This document shows, piece after piece, positions 1 to 8,009 of a stretch of 11,127 bases of DNA. Position 1 is the stretch's first letter; the number at the start of each line of letters is the position of its first letter. The notes under the pieces were generated by a model. It had not been told where the DNA came from. It searched no databases and was given only the letters and a program-made list of their open reading frames with translations. This stretch comes from JALUUH01 sp964636675 (GTDB taxonomy: Bacteria; Pseudomonadota; Gammaproteobacteria; S012-40), in the NCBI GenBank assembly GCA_964636675.1, contig CAZWUO010000125.1:1-11127 (forward strand), written 5' to 3'. A program made the translations under genes and the position numbers.

Positions 1-481
1 GACGAATGCCCTGTAGGGCAATTGCACCTAAAACAGTAAATACAGCGTCCTCATCTGAAACAGAATTAGGCACCTTACAACAAAGATTTTCCGGTACGCA
101 AACCACTTCGGCGTGTTTGCCGTTTGATACCACACGATCACCCGGCTGGAACTCATGTACTCTCTCACCGACTTTCATTACAACACCAACATTGCAGTAA
201 CCCATTGGCAATGGTTGATCAAGTTTGTTTTTTACAGATTCATACGTTGGAAGCAATCCATCAGTTTTTACCTTATCAACAACCATCTTCACCTTATCAG
301 GTTGTTGTCGGGCTTTATCAATAAGATTCGCTTTGCCAAAATCAACCAGCATGCGCTCTGTCCCAGCAGAAACAAGCGTATTGATTGTTCGAATAAGCAC
401 ATGTCCCTTAGAAACTTTAGGACAAGGGATTTCTTCCAAAATTGTTTCGCCAGTTTTTAGGTTTTGCAGAATTTGTTTCAT
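1..481 (-). CDS. Bi-domain oxidoreductase (zinc-type dehydrogenase + Gfo/Idh/MocA), N-terminal part
   Basis: This is the first 160 codons of a gene that runs off the left edge, starting at the ATG at 481-479. The reading begins MKQILQNLKTGETILEE and contains SAGTERMLVDFGKA (residues 38-51), a PLPMGYCNVGVV stretch (90-101), FQPGDRVVSNGKHAEVV (111-127) and FTVLGAIALQGIR (148-160). These are typical of the GroES-like alcohol-dehydrogenase half of the long bi-domain oxidoreductases found in polysaccharide loci, where a Gfo/Idh/MocA-type domain follows. That second half is outside the window. The family is presumed to oxidise or reduce a sugar or sugar nucleotide in the cytoplasm, but its exact substrate is not established. 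It lies 97 bp downstream of the acyltransferase. No good Shine-Dalgarno precedes the ATG, so the start is supported mainly by the family-like N-terminus. Confidence 0.88.
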   Translation of the reverse strand, partial: MKQILQNLKTGETILEEIPCPKVSKGHVLIRTINTLVSAGTERMLVDFGKANLIDKARQQPDKVKMVVDKVKTDGLLPTYESVKNKLDQPLPMGYCNVGVVMKVGERVHEFQPGDRVVSNGKHAEVVCVPENLCCKVPNSVSDEDAVFTVLGAIALQGIR

Positions 482-578
482 GAAAGTAATGACTGTTAAT
501 ATTTCTAGTTGAATAAAAGTATCGATTTTCTTATAGAGTCTAATAGGGAAGTATTGCTATTCAAAATGTACGCTTGTT
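482..578. other. Short intergenic gap, acyltransferase to bi-domain oxidoreductase
   Basis: These 97 bp are the largest gap in the lower part of the locus. The sequence is AT-rich. I see no clear terminator hairpin with a T-tract and no convincing promoter, so read-through from the acyltransferase gene is plausible. Confidence 0.5.
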
Positions 579-1100
579 CTAATCACGCTTACGTATTAAG
601 GTTGCAGGATTACCTCCAACAATTGTGTAAGGTCTAACAGATTTTGTTACAACACTGCCAGCAGCAATAACGGCACCTTCACCAATTTCAACGCCGGCTA
701 GAATGATTGAGTTTGCGCCAATCCAAACATCATCGGCGATTTTGATAGGTTTTTTTTGGTGACCTGAACCAAATATCCGTTTGCGCTGTTTCGGTATGAG
801 GTGGTTGGTAGAAAGTATTTGTGTTCGATAGCCTATTAGAACTCTATTTCCTATAGAAACCTTACCACTCGTAGTAACTACAACACCCAATGCAAAATCA
901 ACATCACTACCAACGGTTAAATTTCGACCAGGTGCGATCCATACACCAGGATAAAAGGTACATCGTTTTCCTATCTGCGCACCATTTAATCTTAAAAAGT
1001 TTGTTTTAAAAAAGCCAAATAGTTGATAACGAGGTAGTAAAAAAATGAATTGCTGTATGGTTTCATAGCATATTACAAGAAATTGTTTTATTACGTGCAT
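579..1100 (-). CDS. Left-handed beta-helix (hexapeptide) acyltransferase, WcaF/LacA-like
   Basis: The protein has 173 residues. After a hydrophobic N-terminal segment of about 30 residues, hexapeptide repeats run from about residue 40 to the C-terminus (for example GAQIGKRCTFYPGVWIAPG, then DDVWIGANSIILAGVEIGEG and GAVIAAGSVV). It ends with TIVGGNPATLIRKRD, the closing motif of the sugar O-acetyltransferase family (LacA, WcaF, NodL). The histidine in STNH is in the position of the usual catalytic His. It probably transfers an acetyl group from acetyl-CoA to a sugar of the repeat unit, though the donor and target cannot be read from the sequence. The ATG lies 3 nt after the stop of the upstream glycosyltransferase, with no obvious Shine-Dalgarno, which suggests translational coupling. 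Confidence 0.9.
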   Translation of the reverse strand: MHVIKQFLVICYETIQQFIFLLPRYQLFGFFKTNFLRLNGAQIGKRCTFYPGVWIAPGRNLTVGSDVDFALGVVVTTSGKVSIGNRVLIGYRTQILSTNHLIPKQRKRIFGSGHQKKPIKIADDVWIGANSIILAGVEIGEGAVIAAGSVVTKSVRPYTIVGGNPATLIRKRD

Positions 1101-1103
1101 TTT

Positions 1104-2252
1104 TTATTTTACAGTCGTAGATTGATTAATAATCTGAAGATATGATAGGAATCTTTCTTTTGACGTTGGATATTTGTCAAGTTCCATAAGACCATTGTGA
1201 ATAATCTCAGATTCTAACTTTGCATCATTTTTAAGCGTTATAACTGAATCGATAAGAGAAGAGCTATCTAAAAAGCCATAATATATTGCGCCATTTCCAC
1301 ATAATGTTTTTGACCAACTTAAGTTACTAATTAAAAGAGGCTTTTTCATTATCCAACTTTCAGCGATCATGTTACTAAAACTCTCTAATGTTGAGGGTAA
1401 TATGGTAGCATTACAGACTTTATATAGTTCTGAACATCCTTCTTGAGGCACTGAGCCAAAATTATAAATACGATGCTCCACACCCAATTGTTTTGCAAGT
1501 TGCATAATCTTATTGGTTTTGGGGTCGTTTTTGGGCAAAGTTAGTATAAATAAAGTGTCATCATCGTGATCTCGTGATTCTAACTTCGCTGCGGTTTCTA
1601 CAAGGAACTCAATATTCTTATTCGGATGATAACTGGAAATTAAAAGTATTTTATAACCTGCAGGCAAATTCTTACAGCGCTTTGCTGTTTTATCATGTAT
1701 AGACGATTTGGAGACTAGTGAGCTAGGTGCTGATCGAACATAATATACTGATGAGCTAGCTAAATTATATTGTTCTTTTGCTCGATTAGCTAAATCCTCG
1801 GTTTCAAAGATCCTAATATCAACAGACAGTATACGTTTTAATCTAATATGATCTATAATGTACTTAATTATTCGTTGATGAAATGGCAGTTTCCCCCAAA
1901 AATTCAATTCTGGATAAAATAGGTTAGAGTAAGCGCAGCCAGCTATCTGAATGCAATTTGCGCCAGGCCATTGAGGGCCAAATTGAGTATAAATAACATT
2001 GGGCTGAATCGTTTTAATTATTTTTTTACAGCCAATATACTCAAACCAAACACGAGAAAGAAAATTATCTTTGACTTCAGTGGTTAAAGATATTCGACTA
2101 TTTGTGATGTATTTTTTGAAAGGTGAGTTTGTACGGCAAACAATATACCAATCATATTCTTTTCCGTATTGGTCAACATTTTTTATAAAATCTAACGCAA
2201 CTTGAACTCCGCCGCCAGTTTTCAGTGGTAAAAAATTAAGTAGCACCTTCAT
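1104..2252 (-). CDS. Glycosyltransferase family 4 (GT-B fold)
   Basis: The protein has 382 residues, a normal length for GT4. The N-terminal half starts MKVLLNFLPLKTGGGVQVAL, with the GGG loop (13-15) that contacts the donor nucleotide. The C-terminal half begins near residue 200 (GYKILLISSYHPNKNIEFL) and holds LPSTLESFSNMIAE (285-298), giving the E-x7-E pair (E290, E298) of retaining GT-B enzymes. It should add one sugar to the undecaprenyl-linked repeat unit at the cytoplasmic face of the inner membrane. Donor and linkage are unknown. The ATG is 3 nt downstream of the stop of a truncated glycosyltransferase stub, and no Shine-Dalgarno is visible, so its translation may depend on ribosomes finishing that stub. 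The gene is very AT-rich (the line at 1801-1860 has 16 G/C of 60), unlike the methyltransferase genes just upstream. Confidence 0.92.
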   Translation of the reverse strand: MKVLLNFLPLKTGGGVQVALDFIKNVDQYGKEYDWYIVCRTNSPFKKYITNSRISLTTEVKDNFLSRVWFEYIGCKKIIKTIQPNVIYTQFGPQWPGANCIQIAGCAYSNLFYPELNFWGKLPFHQRIIKYIIDHIRLKRILSVDIRIFETEDLANRAKEQYNLASSSVYYVRSAPSSLVSKSSIHDKTAKRCKNLPAGYKILLISSYHPNKNIEFLVETAAKLESRDHDDDTLFILTLPKNDPKTNKIMQLAKQLGVEHRIYNFGSVPQEGCSELYKVCNATILPSTLESFSNMIAESWIMKKPLLISNLSWSKTLCGNGAIYYGFLDSSSLIDSVITLKNDAKLESEIIHNGLMELDKYPTSKERFLSYLQIINQSTTVK

Positions 2253-2255
2253 AGT

Positions 2256-2462
2256 TCAGTCGTAAGCATTTAAACCCATATGCATATTGTCATGTGCATC
2301 TTTTCGAGTCACCCATGAAAAATTTTCTAGAGTAATTTGATGGGCGTTCTTCTTGATGGTTTCCAAAAAATTATTATCAATCAATTTAACCGCAGTTTCT
2401 CCAATTTCTTTGTAATTATTAACAGCTAGAAAATCTCTTGATCTTGTCAAGTCATATCCACG
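2256..2462 (-). pseudogene. C-terminal remnant of a GT4 glycosyltransferase
   Basis: An open frame of about 68 codons follows an in-frame TAG at 2465-2463. The only start inside it is TTG at 2450. Residues such as KEIGETAVKLIDNNFLE, then IKKNAHQITLENFSW, match the last helices of GT4 enzymes, where a region counting sugar-donor-domain helices ends in an F-S-W motif before the C-terminal helix. The 300 or so residues expected before it (acceptor domain and E-x7-E site) are absent. The sequence goes straight into the 3' end of the methyltransferase gene 30 bp away. It therefore looks like the scar of a deletion or gene replacement and should have no catalytic activity. It ends 3 nt before the next glycosyltransferase start, so it may persist because it couples translation. 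Confidence 0.75.
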
Positions 2463-2481
2463 CTATGCCTTCTTTGGACAC

Positions 2482-3276
2482 CTAACTCTGTTTTCGAAAC
2501 AAGAAATACATCATATGATAGCTAAACGGTTTTAAAACATGATCGGCACCCCGCCAGATAATCCGATTCAACAGTGCTTTGCTGTACGGTTGGAGGGAAA
2601 GCCACTGCGCCAATGTTCCAGCGTCCTCATAAAAACCCAGTGAACCACTGCGACCGTACGACTTGACCAGTTCGAAACCATGTTTACAAACACCTTGAAT
2701 AGTATCTTTAGGATGAAAAGCGAACTGAAAAAAATCATCAAGTTCACTTTCTTTTATCTCATTATAGTGACCAAGCTTTATCTTGATTTTCTTCAGGGGC
2801 GAAATGCTGGGAACTGTTATAAACAAATAACCTCCGGGGCGCAAAACCCGTTTTGCCTCAAGGATAATCGAAGCATAGCCATCAATAAAATGTTCAATAA
2901 CTCCAAGTGACCAGACGCCGTCAAAGTACGCATTATCAAACGGCATCGCGTGGATATCTGCCACTTGAACTTTGAGATCAGGAAGCAGGGAGTTGATGGT
3001 GGTAACGGTTTTTTCATCATAGTCAATGCCATAGGCGTCAAAACCAGCCTTTTGCAGCCCAAAAACAGTCGTTCCGGTTCCACAACCGGCATCAATTACC
3101 TTGGCCCTGGGGCTGAGATATTTTCCCGTCTCTCCAGCAACAAATCGGTCACCCTGCTCAATATTCGATCTGGTCGTCAGGGGGCCGTGAACCTTCTGCC
3201 AATAGTCCTGGTTCGCCTTTTGCGTCACATAGACAAGGCGATCATTGGCTTTGTCAATTCTGATTTTTCTTTTCAA
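2482..3276 (-). CDS. Class I SAM-dependent methyltransferase (Methyltransf_11/25 type)
   Basis: The protein has 264 residues and a Rossmann-fold methyltransferase core. Motif I is VIDAGCGTG (60-68) and GIDYDE (83-88) carries the acidic residue that binds the SAM ribose. ADIHAMPF (106-113) contacts adenine, SLGVIEHF (123-130) is the post-motif, and RVLRPGGYLFI (143-153) closes the core. The C-terminal part (about 160-264) is the likely acceptor-binding cap. In this setting it probably methylates a sugar of the repeat unit or caps the chain end, but it has no specific named match that I can recognise. The start is TTG, chosen because AGGGAG stands 7 nt upstream. No ATG near the start gives a better alternative. 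Base composition is clearly higher in G+C than in the genes below 2460 (32 of 60 in the line at 3061-3120). Confidence 0.9.
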   Translation of the reverse strand: MKRKIRIDKANDRLVYVTQKANQDYWQKVHGPLTTRSNIEQGDRFVAGETGKYLSPRAKVIDAGCGTGTTVFGLQKAGFDAYGIDYDEKTVTTINSLLPDLKVQVADIHAMPFDNAYFDGVWSLGVIEHFIDGYASIILEAKRVLRPGGYLFITVPSISPLKKIKIKLGHYNEIKESELDDFFQFAFHPKDTIQGVCKHGFELVKSYGRSGSLGFYEDAGTLAQWLSLQPYSKALLNRIIWRGADHVLKPFSYHMMYFLFRKQS

Positions 3277-3283
3277 AGCGAAA

Positions 3284-3289
3284 CTCCCT
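3284..3289 (-). promoter_or_regulatory. Ribosome binding site selecting a TTG start
   Basis: AGGGAG on the minus strand lies 7 nt before the TTG at 3276-3274. This near-consensus Shine-Dalgarno, with ideal spacing, is what supports the rare start codon of the methyltransferase gene. Confidence 0.75.
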
Positions 3290-3309
3290 AATGTGAAGTA
3301 TTTTATTTT

Positions 3310-4062
3310 TCATTTCATCTTCATGGTTACTACGAAATGACTAGTAAAGAAGTACGCAAAAAGACCACTTCCCGACGCCAGTTTCCCAAAGCCCCCCAAA
3401 CGTGTGGGTGTGGACCAGCGCTTAGCAATCGTTTGAAACCCAACCTGCTGCAACATCTTGATCCAGACATTCGGTGGCTGGTGTTTCTCCCACTCGATGC
3501 CTGGATCGAAAGGATTTTTTATTTTCATAGCAGGATAAAAATTACGTGAGCTACAGTCAGAGAAATGAAGGATCGTTCCAGAATGCGCGACTGACGCTAG
3601 CTTGGCAAAAATCTGCTCAAACTTCTTCCGGCTTTTCTCGTCATCATGTAATTTAACGCAAGCTTCTTCGTCAAGGTGATTGATAGCATCTTGAATGATG
3701 ATTAAGTCAAAAGCTTCTCCAGTATGTTCATATTCCTGAAATAGACCTTTTACGAGCTGAACATTTTGTGCGCCGAGTTCTTTTTTCCAGGCATCAAGTT
3801 GTGCGAGAACGCCCGCTGTACTGCCATCATCCTCTGGTTCGATGATTAGGACTTCTCTAGCGCCTGATGCGGCTGCATAAAATGAATGTATACCATTGCC
3901 ACCACCAATATCGAGAACGCGCAACCCGTTAAACTCAATGCCATTATATTGAAAGTCCATTCGATGACGAAGTCGCTTAATTACTCGCTCACCGAGGTGA
4001 CGATTCATAACGTGATAATATTTTATAAGTGCGTTGGTTTTATTTCCAGTTATTTCATTCAT
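3310..4062 (-). CDS. Class I SAM-dependent methyltransferase, second type
   Basis: The protein has 250 residues from the ATG at 4062. Motif I is LRVLDIGGGNG (47-57), followed by VLIIEPE (71-77) with the acidic SAM-ribose ligand and FDLIIIQDAINHLDE (118-132) as the region after motif II. It ends with a hydrophobic, aromatic-rich tail. It is only distantly similar to the neighbouring methyltransferase, so the pair is unlikely to be a recent duplication. A sugar or lipid-linked intermediate is the likely acceptor, by context only. The frame is open up to 4098, but the ATG at 4062 has AAAGGGA 7 nt upstream and overlaps the end of wzx by 8 bp, a common operon arrangement. The starts at 4098 and 4086 have no such site. 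Confidence 0.87.
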   Translation of the reverse strand: MNEITGNKTNALIKYYHVMNRHLGERVIKRLRHRMDFQYNGIEFNGLRVLDIGGGNGIHSFYAAASGAREVLIIEPEDDGSTAGVLAQLDAWKKELGAQNVQLVKGLFQEYEHTGEAFDLIIIQDAINHLDEEACVKLHDDEKSRKKFEQIFAKLASVAHSGTILHFSDCSSRNFYPAMKIKNPFDPGIEWEKHQPPNVWIKMLQQVGFQTIAKRWSTPTRLGGFGKLASGSGLFAYFFTSHFVVTMKMK

Positions 4063-5356
4063 TCTCGTGTCCCTTTTCTTTTTCATATAAATGAGCATCA
4101 GTGATAACTTGACTTGTTGACAATGATAACAGTTTCACGCTGGCATTGAGCTGTAATACCGTTTGAAACACTTGTGTAACCAGGAAGGCTATCGCCATTC
4201 CTATAACACCGTAATAGTGAAGGAGAGGATATACGATGATTAGATTGACGGTCATTGTAGAGAAGGTGATCAGCATAAGCGTATTCCCTCTTTTTTGAAT
4301 CACAAGTAGCGACGAGAGCAATGTCGAGAGAGCAAAGATCAAAGTCACAGCCATGATCTGTAATACCTGAGTTGACATTGGATCCGGCTGACCGGCAATC
4401 AGTAATATGAGGGCATCTGCGAGAAAATAGGTTAGAACTGCAAGTCCGACAAGCGTAATAAAAAATCCAATAGCGATCTTTCGTGCTGTTCGCCTGAAAG
4501 CATGCTGATCTGCTACATAGAGCCGCGACAAGCTTGGAAACAGTGCTTGCACGACTGGGCTTAGCATACCACGTATCGCTGAATAAACTTTCTCCGCAAT
4601 TGAAAAGTGAGCTACTGCTACATTATTTTGGATAATACCCAGCAAAACCGTATTGATCGTTGTGTAAAAATGCACAGCTACGTAAGAAAGAAAAATGCTC
4701 GCTCCATCACGGATTTGACTTTTGAAGAAACTATATCGTGGCCAGCGAAAAATCAATTCATATCGTGAATAGGCTAGATAGAGCGCGATTAAGCCGGCGA
4801 GCAGAGAACCTGTTCCTTCTATGATTGGTATTAGCAAGACATCATGCGGTTCTCGTACTACCAGAATGACGCAAGAAACAAACAATGCGCGGTAGCCCAG
4901 ACGAAGCTGTGTAATCGTCCCCATGCTCTCCATGCCCTGAAATAGCCAGATAGGGAATAGGGCTTCACCAATAAGAACAAGCATGGAAAGTTGTGCCAGC
5001 AGGATCACATTCCAGATATTGGTGAACATTAAACCAAGTCCGAACAAAACTAGACAAGAGAAGACAAGAATTGTCAGACGGGTAATGATTACTGTCGTAT
5101 ATAGTTCGCTGAGAAAGATTTTATCGTCTCTATGTATGGATACCGCTCTTGTTGCAGTCATATCGAATCCATAATTGACGAATGTCCTGAAGATAGCAAC
5201 AAAGGAAACAGCAAAAACCCAGCTTCCAAATGTCTGCATTCCAAGCGCTCTAATCAAAAAGGGGATAAGTATCAGAGGAAGAAGATATCTTCCGCCCTGC
5301 AGGATAATTAGTGAGATGAAGTTCTTGATAATGCGATTATTGTCAATCGCGGACAT
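4055..5356 (-). CDS. wzx: Wzx-type lipid-linked oligosaccharide flippase
   Basis: The protein has 433 residues, is strongly hydrophobic throughout, and has about 12 or more membrane segments. The N-terminus carries the signature of the polysaccharide transporter (PST/MOP) family: a QGGRYLLPLILIPFLIRALG stretch near residues 20-39, then FGSWVFAVSFV and FVNYGFDMTATRAVS. It should flip the undecaprenyl-pyrophosphate repeat unit across the inner membrane to the periplasmic Wzy. The length suits Wzx (about 400-480). The ATG at 5356 follows the upstream glycosyltransferase stop by 2 nt. An in-frame TTG at 5362 that overlaps that stop is a possible alternative and has AGTGAG 6 nt before it. The downstream end overlaps the methyltransferase by 8 bp. 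Coupled translation across these junctions is likely. Confidence 0.92.
   Translation of the reverse strand: MSAIDNNRIIKNFISLIILQGGRYLLPLILIPFLIRALGMQTFGSWVFAVSFVAIFRTFVNYGFDMTATRAVSIHRDDKIFLSELYTTVIITRLTILVFSCLVLFGLGLMFTNIWNVILLAQLSMLVLIGEALFPIWLFQGMESMGTITQLRLGYRALFVSCVILVVREPHDVLLIPIIEGTGSLLAGLIALYLAYSRYELIFRWPRYSFFKSQIRDGASIFLSYVAVHFYTTINTVLLGIIQNNVAVAHFSIAEKVYSAIRGMLSPVVQALFPSLSRLYVADQHAFRRTARKIAIGFFITLVGLAVLTYFLADALILLIAGQPDPMSTQVLQIMAVTLIFALSTLLSSLLVIQKRGNTLMLITFSTMTVNLIIVYPLLHYYGVIGMAIAFLVTQVFQTVLQLNASVKLLSLSTSQVITDAHLYEKEKGHENE
4070..4076 (-). promoter_or_regulatory. Ribosome binding site inside the end of wzx
   Basis: AAAGGGA on the minus strand, within the last codons of wzx, stands 7 nt before the ATG at 4062-4060. 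It favours that start over the in-frame starts at 4086 and 4098. Confidence 0.65.
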
Positions 5357-5358
5357 AG

Positions 5359-6456
5359 TCAAGATTTACTCACTTGAAGTCTTGCTGCGGACACGCAGAA
5401 ATCGAAATATTGCCTAGAGATGGTTGTAGCATCAAGTTTGTCGGCTACTTTTATTGCATTTTGTGAGATTTTTTCCGACAAGTCAGAATTATTTATTAGA
5501 TTTTTCAGGTAGCTGGCCATCATATCTATATTGCCGACTTCAACTAAATAGCCGTTATCTTGATGCTGTATTAGTTCCGATGGCCCTGTAGGACAATTAT
5601 AGCTAACTGATGGTACACCAGCAACCATTGCTTCGGCTAAAGCATTCGGAAAACCCTCGAAATAGGATGTGAAAGCAAATATGCCAGCTCTTGCGTACCA
5701 GCTATCAACATCCTTTACGGTTCCCATAAAATGGGTTCTCTCGTTGATAGAGAGAGAATTAGCTATAGTTTTAAGGCTTTCTCGTAAAGGGCCGTCGCCA
5801 CAGATAACCAGATGCCAATCAACGGCATCCAGCTTAGCAAAAACACGCAAAAGATCCTCATGCCCTTTTTTTTCAACAAGCCTCCCAACGTTCAACACAA
5901 ATTTTTCGCGCTTCTTTATGGGGCGCTGTCTCTTTTTAATCCGTATAGGATTATATATTACTGCGATATTATTACGACCGATCTTCTCAATAAGATAACG
6001 TTTGCCTTCTCCAGTCTGAGCAATTATGCCTGCCGCATATGGATAGAGTATCTTTCGCAATTTCCAGTTTAGCTCTCTGTTCGGCTCAAGTGGACTATCT
6101 CGTTCTGAAACGATAACTGGAATGCTAGTTTTCAGAAGGGATGCAAGACAAAATACGTTATACTTGTTCATGAATGAAAGAACGAAATCTGGATTTGCTG
6201 CTTTGATCGCTCGCCGGAGCGAGAAAATCGCTTTGATAAGGGACCATGTGCGTTGTATAGCGCCAAGACGAGGTTGTAAACCGAGATTGGAAAGTTCTAC
6301 TTTAGAGTCTATCGGGTAAAACAGTTCAACGTCAAATAACAATAAAATTGTAACAGAAGTTCCGGGGTAACAAGACCAGTGATTGGCTAGAAGTGACGCA
6401 ACTCTTTCTGCTCCGCCAGAAGTAAGTGTAGGTATAAATATTAGTGCTTTTGTCAT
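5359..6456 (-). CDS. Glycosyltransferase family 4 (AmsD-like)
   Basis: The protein has 365 residues. The N-terminus, MTKALIFIPTLTSGGAERVA, carries the GGAER loop (14-18) typical of the GT4 AmsD-like group. SERD (117-120) lies in the acceptor domain. The donor domain shows NVGRLVEKKGHEDLL (189-203), VICGDGPLR (217-225) and SYFEGFPNALAEAMVAGVP (264-282), with the E-x7-E pair E267 and E275. It is expected to be a retaining glycosyltransferase that extends the lipid-linked repeat unit in the cytoplasm; relatives use UDP-GalNAc, GlcNAc or Gal, so the donor is not predictable here. The ATG overlaps the wzy stop as ATGA (6453-6456), and its own stop nearly abuts wzx. It therefore belongs to the same operon and is probably translationally coupled to both. 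Confidence 0.93.
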   Translation of the reverse strand: MTKALIFIPTLTSGGAERVASLLANHWSCYPGTSVTILLLFDVELFYPIDSKVELSNLGLQPRLGAIQRTWSLIKAIFSLRRAIKAANPDFVLSFMNKYNVFCLASLLKTSIPVIVSERDSPLEPNRELNWKLRKILYPYAAGIIAQTGEGKRYLIEKIGRNNIAVIYNPIRIKKRQRPIKKREKFVLNVGRLVEKKGHEDLLRVFAKLDAVDWHLVICGDGPLRESLKTIANSLSINERTHFMGTVKDVDSWYARAGIFAFTSYFEGFPNALAEAMVAGVPSVSYNCPTGPSELIQHQDNGYLVEVGNIDMMASYLKNLINNSDLSEKISQNAIKVADKLDATTISRQYFDFCVSAARLQVSKS

Positions 6457-7907
6457 TGATTTTTCTTACTCTGAAATTTGTTGTGATTACGAGTTATCCT
6501 GCTGATTCTCGTGATTGTGTGCACGAGGAGTATCGCGATGAAAGCATAACCAATTAACTTTACAAAAGTGGAAATAGCTGCGTAACGAGGCATGATTGCA
6601 AATACGCCTATACTGAAAATGTAAAGCATCTTCTTATCCTGCTCAGCCCCGGTGCTCTCTCCTTTGGCTTGGATGTATCCGGCAGACCATCCGATTAGAA
6701 AATGTCCAGCCAAAACTCCAATCCAGCCAAATTCAAGATAAAAGTCTGCCACTGTAGTTGTACCGACACCTGAAGTGGAGTGTGGGCCAAGAATGTGGTG
6801 TGTTAACAGATCAGCGCTTTGTGAAAACTTCCATTTGGGTAGTATGTTGGCGTTATATAAGAACCGCCTAGAATAGGGAATTATACCAATCAGTGCATTG
6901 AGTGTAAATCTGCCCATTGTCATTCCGTTTTTCTCTTGATATTCCATGGCACTGGCCAAGATAAGACCACTACCACCTATATTTGTAGCAGAGAGTATTA
7001 AATTTTCTGACATGGGAATCTGAGATGTGGCATCTATTATTGTTGAAAGCCCTCTTTTATCTTGATTTCTGGCTGTTCTTAAAGATCCTAGAATCAACAG
7101 TGCTATTCCAATACCTATAATAAGTGAAAGAGTAGTAAAACGTTTTGGGGTATGAGAAAAAAAAATATATAACAAAGGTGAAATACAAACGATTAATGTC
7201 CCTCGGTCTCCATGAATGGCAAGAATTAGGATAAGTACATAGTATGGAAAAAGGTATAAAATATTTTTTAACGAAAAATAATGTCGTATCCGTTTAGATC
7301 GAATTGCAATTGAAATGGCAGTTAGTGTCAATAATATTTGAGAAATATAAAATGGAACTTGATACTTTTCTTCAACTGAGTGAACTAAGCCATAGCTACC
7401 TGATATATAGTGCTTTCCAGAAAAAATTAAGAAGTAAAGAAGGAGAATTGTTCCAGGGATGAGAAAGTATTGTGTTGTTTCCCTCCACGATGTATTTTTA
7501 TTGTTTTTAATAATTGATGTAGTCGAGCTTCTCGATAACATAAATCCACATGAAAAAGAGGAAATAGCTATAAGAGAGAGAACTAAAGATTTGTAATAGT
7601 ATAGAAGTGGAAAATTCTTTGTTAAATACGGATCAAATTTTTGCACGCCTATTGTGTCCATGATTGGAATGGAAAAGCACATGGAAACAATACCAATCAT
7701 AAATATGATATCTAGTGATAGTAATGGGTGTGTATTCGAGATATTCTTTGCATATAGGAAGTGGTTAGACAATATGAAACAGAGTAAAATTAATACTTGG
7801 TCATTTGGTAATATGGAGTTTTTCTTCTCATCTAAAAAAAATAACACTAATGCATACACCAATATAATGATACTTATTGATAAGTTTATTCGCGTGAAAT
7901 TTTTCAT
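6453..7907 (-). CDS. wzy: Wzy-type O-antigen/exopolysaccharide polymerase
   Basis: The protein has 484 residues with roughly 11-13 membrane segments, many rich in Ile, Leu and Phe. Two features fit the oligosaccharide repeat-unit polymerase family. HGDRGTLIVCISPLLYIFF (232-250) contains a conserved G-D-R type motif. GVGTTTVADFYLEFGWIGVL (380-399) resembles the loop and helix near the C-terminus of Wzy proteins. A large periplasmic loop with several Arg residues (about 275-370: SLRTARNQDKRG, PYSRRFL) lies between them. It should polymerise flipped repeat units in the periplasm. It is placed directly upstream of a glycosyltransferase and wzx. No good Shine-Dalgarno precedes the ATG at 7907, and 1.6 kb without a gene lies upstream, so it is probably the first gene of its transcript. 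The gene is AT-rich, as is usual for wzy. Confidence 0.87.
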   Translation of the reverse strand: MKNFTRINLSISIIILVYALVLFFLDEKKNSILPNDQVLILLCFILSNHFLYAKNISNTHPLLSLDIIFMIGIVSMCFSIPIMDTIGVQKFDPYLTKNFPLLYYYKSLVLSLIAISSFSCGFMLSRSSTTSIIKNNKNTSWRETTQYFLIPGTILLLYFLIFSGKHYISGSYGLVHSVEEKYQVPFYISQILLTLTAISIAIRSKRIRHYFSLKNILYLFPYYVLILILAIHGDRGTLIVCISPLLYIFFSHTPKRFTTLSLIIGIGIALLILGSLRTARNQDKRGLSTIIDATSQIPMSENLILSATNIGGSGLILASAMEYQEKNGMTMGRFTLNALIGIIPYSRRFLYNANILPKWKFSQSADLLTHHILGPHSTSGVGTTTVADFYLEFGWIGVLAGHFLIGWSAGYIQAKGESTGAEQDKKMLYIFSIGVFAIMPRYAAISTFVKLIGYAFIAILLVHTITRISRITRNHNKFQSKKNQ

Positions 7908-7991
7908 AGTGTAAGTGCTTAGAATAAAGTCGGGTAATTCGTAAAAAAACTTTTAGACGTCCTATAGATATTTTCTTCTAGCTCGCTTGGG

Positions 7992-8009
7992 TCCATTTGT
8001 ATAAATGGA
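7992..8009. repeat. Short hairpin upstream of wzy
   Basis: TCCATTT and AAATGGA form a perfect 7-bp stem with a 4-nt loop, 85 bp upstream of the wzy start. No T-tract follows on either strand, so it does not look like an intrinsic terminator. It would lie in the wzy 5' leader if the promoter is farther upstream. Confidence 0.5.

Noticed and set aside
155..512. Overlapping plus-strand open frames of 66-101 codons
   Set aside because: They are antisense to the bi-domain oxidoreductase, whose N-terminus reads cleanly on the minus strand.
2950..3291. 113-codon open frame on the plus strand
   Set aside because: It lies antisense within the methyltransferase gene, whose SAM motifs are clear, and has no recognisable product.
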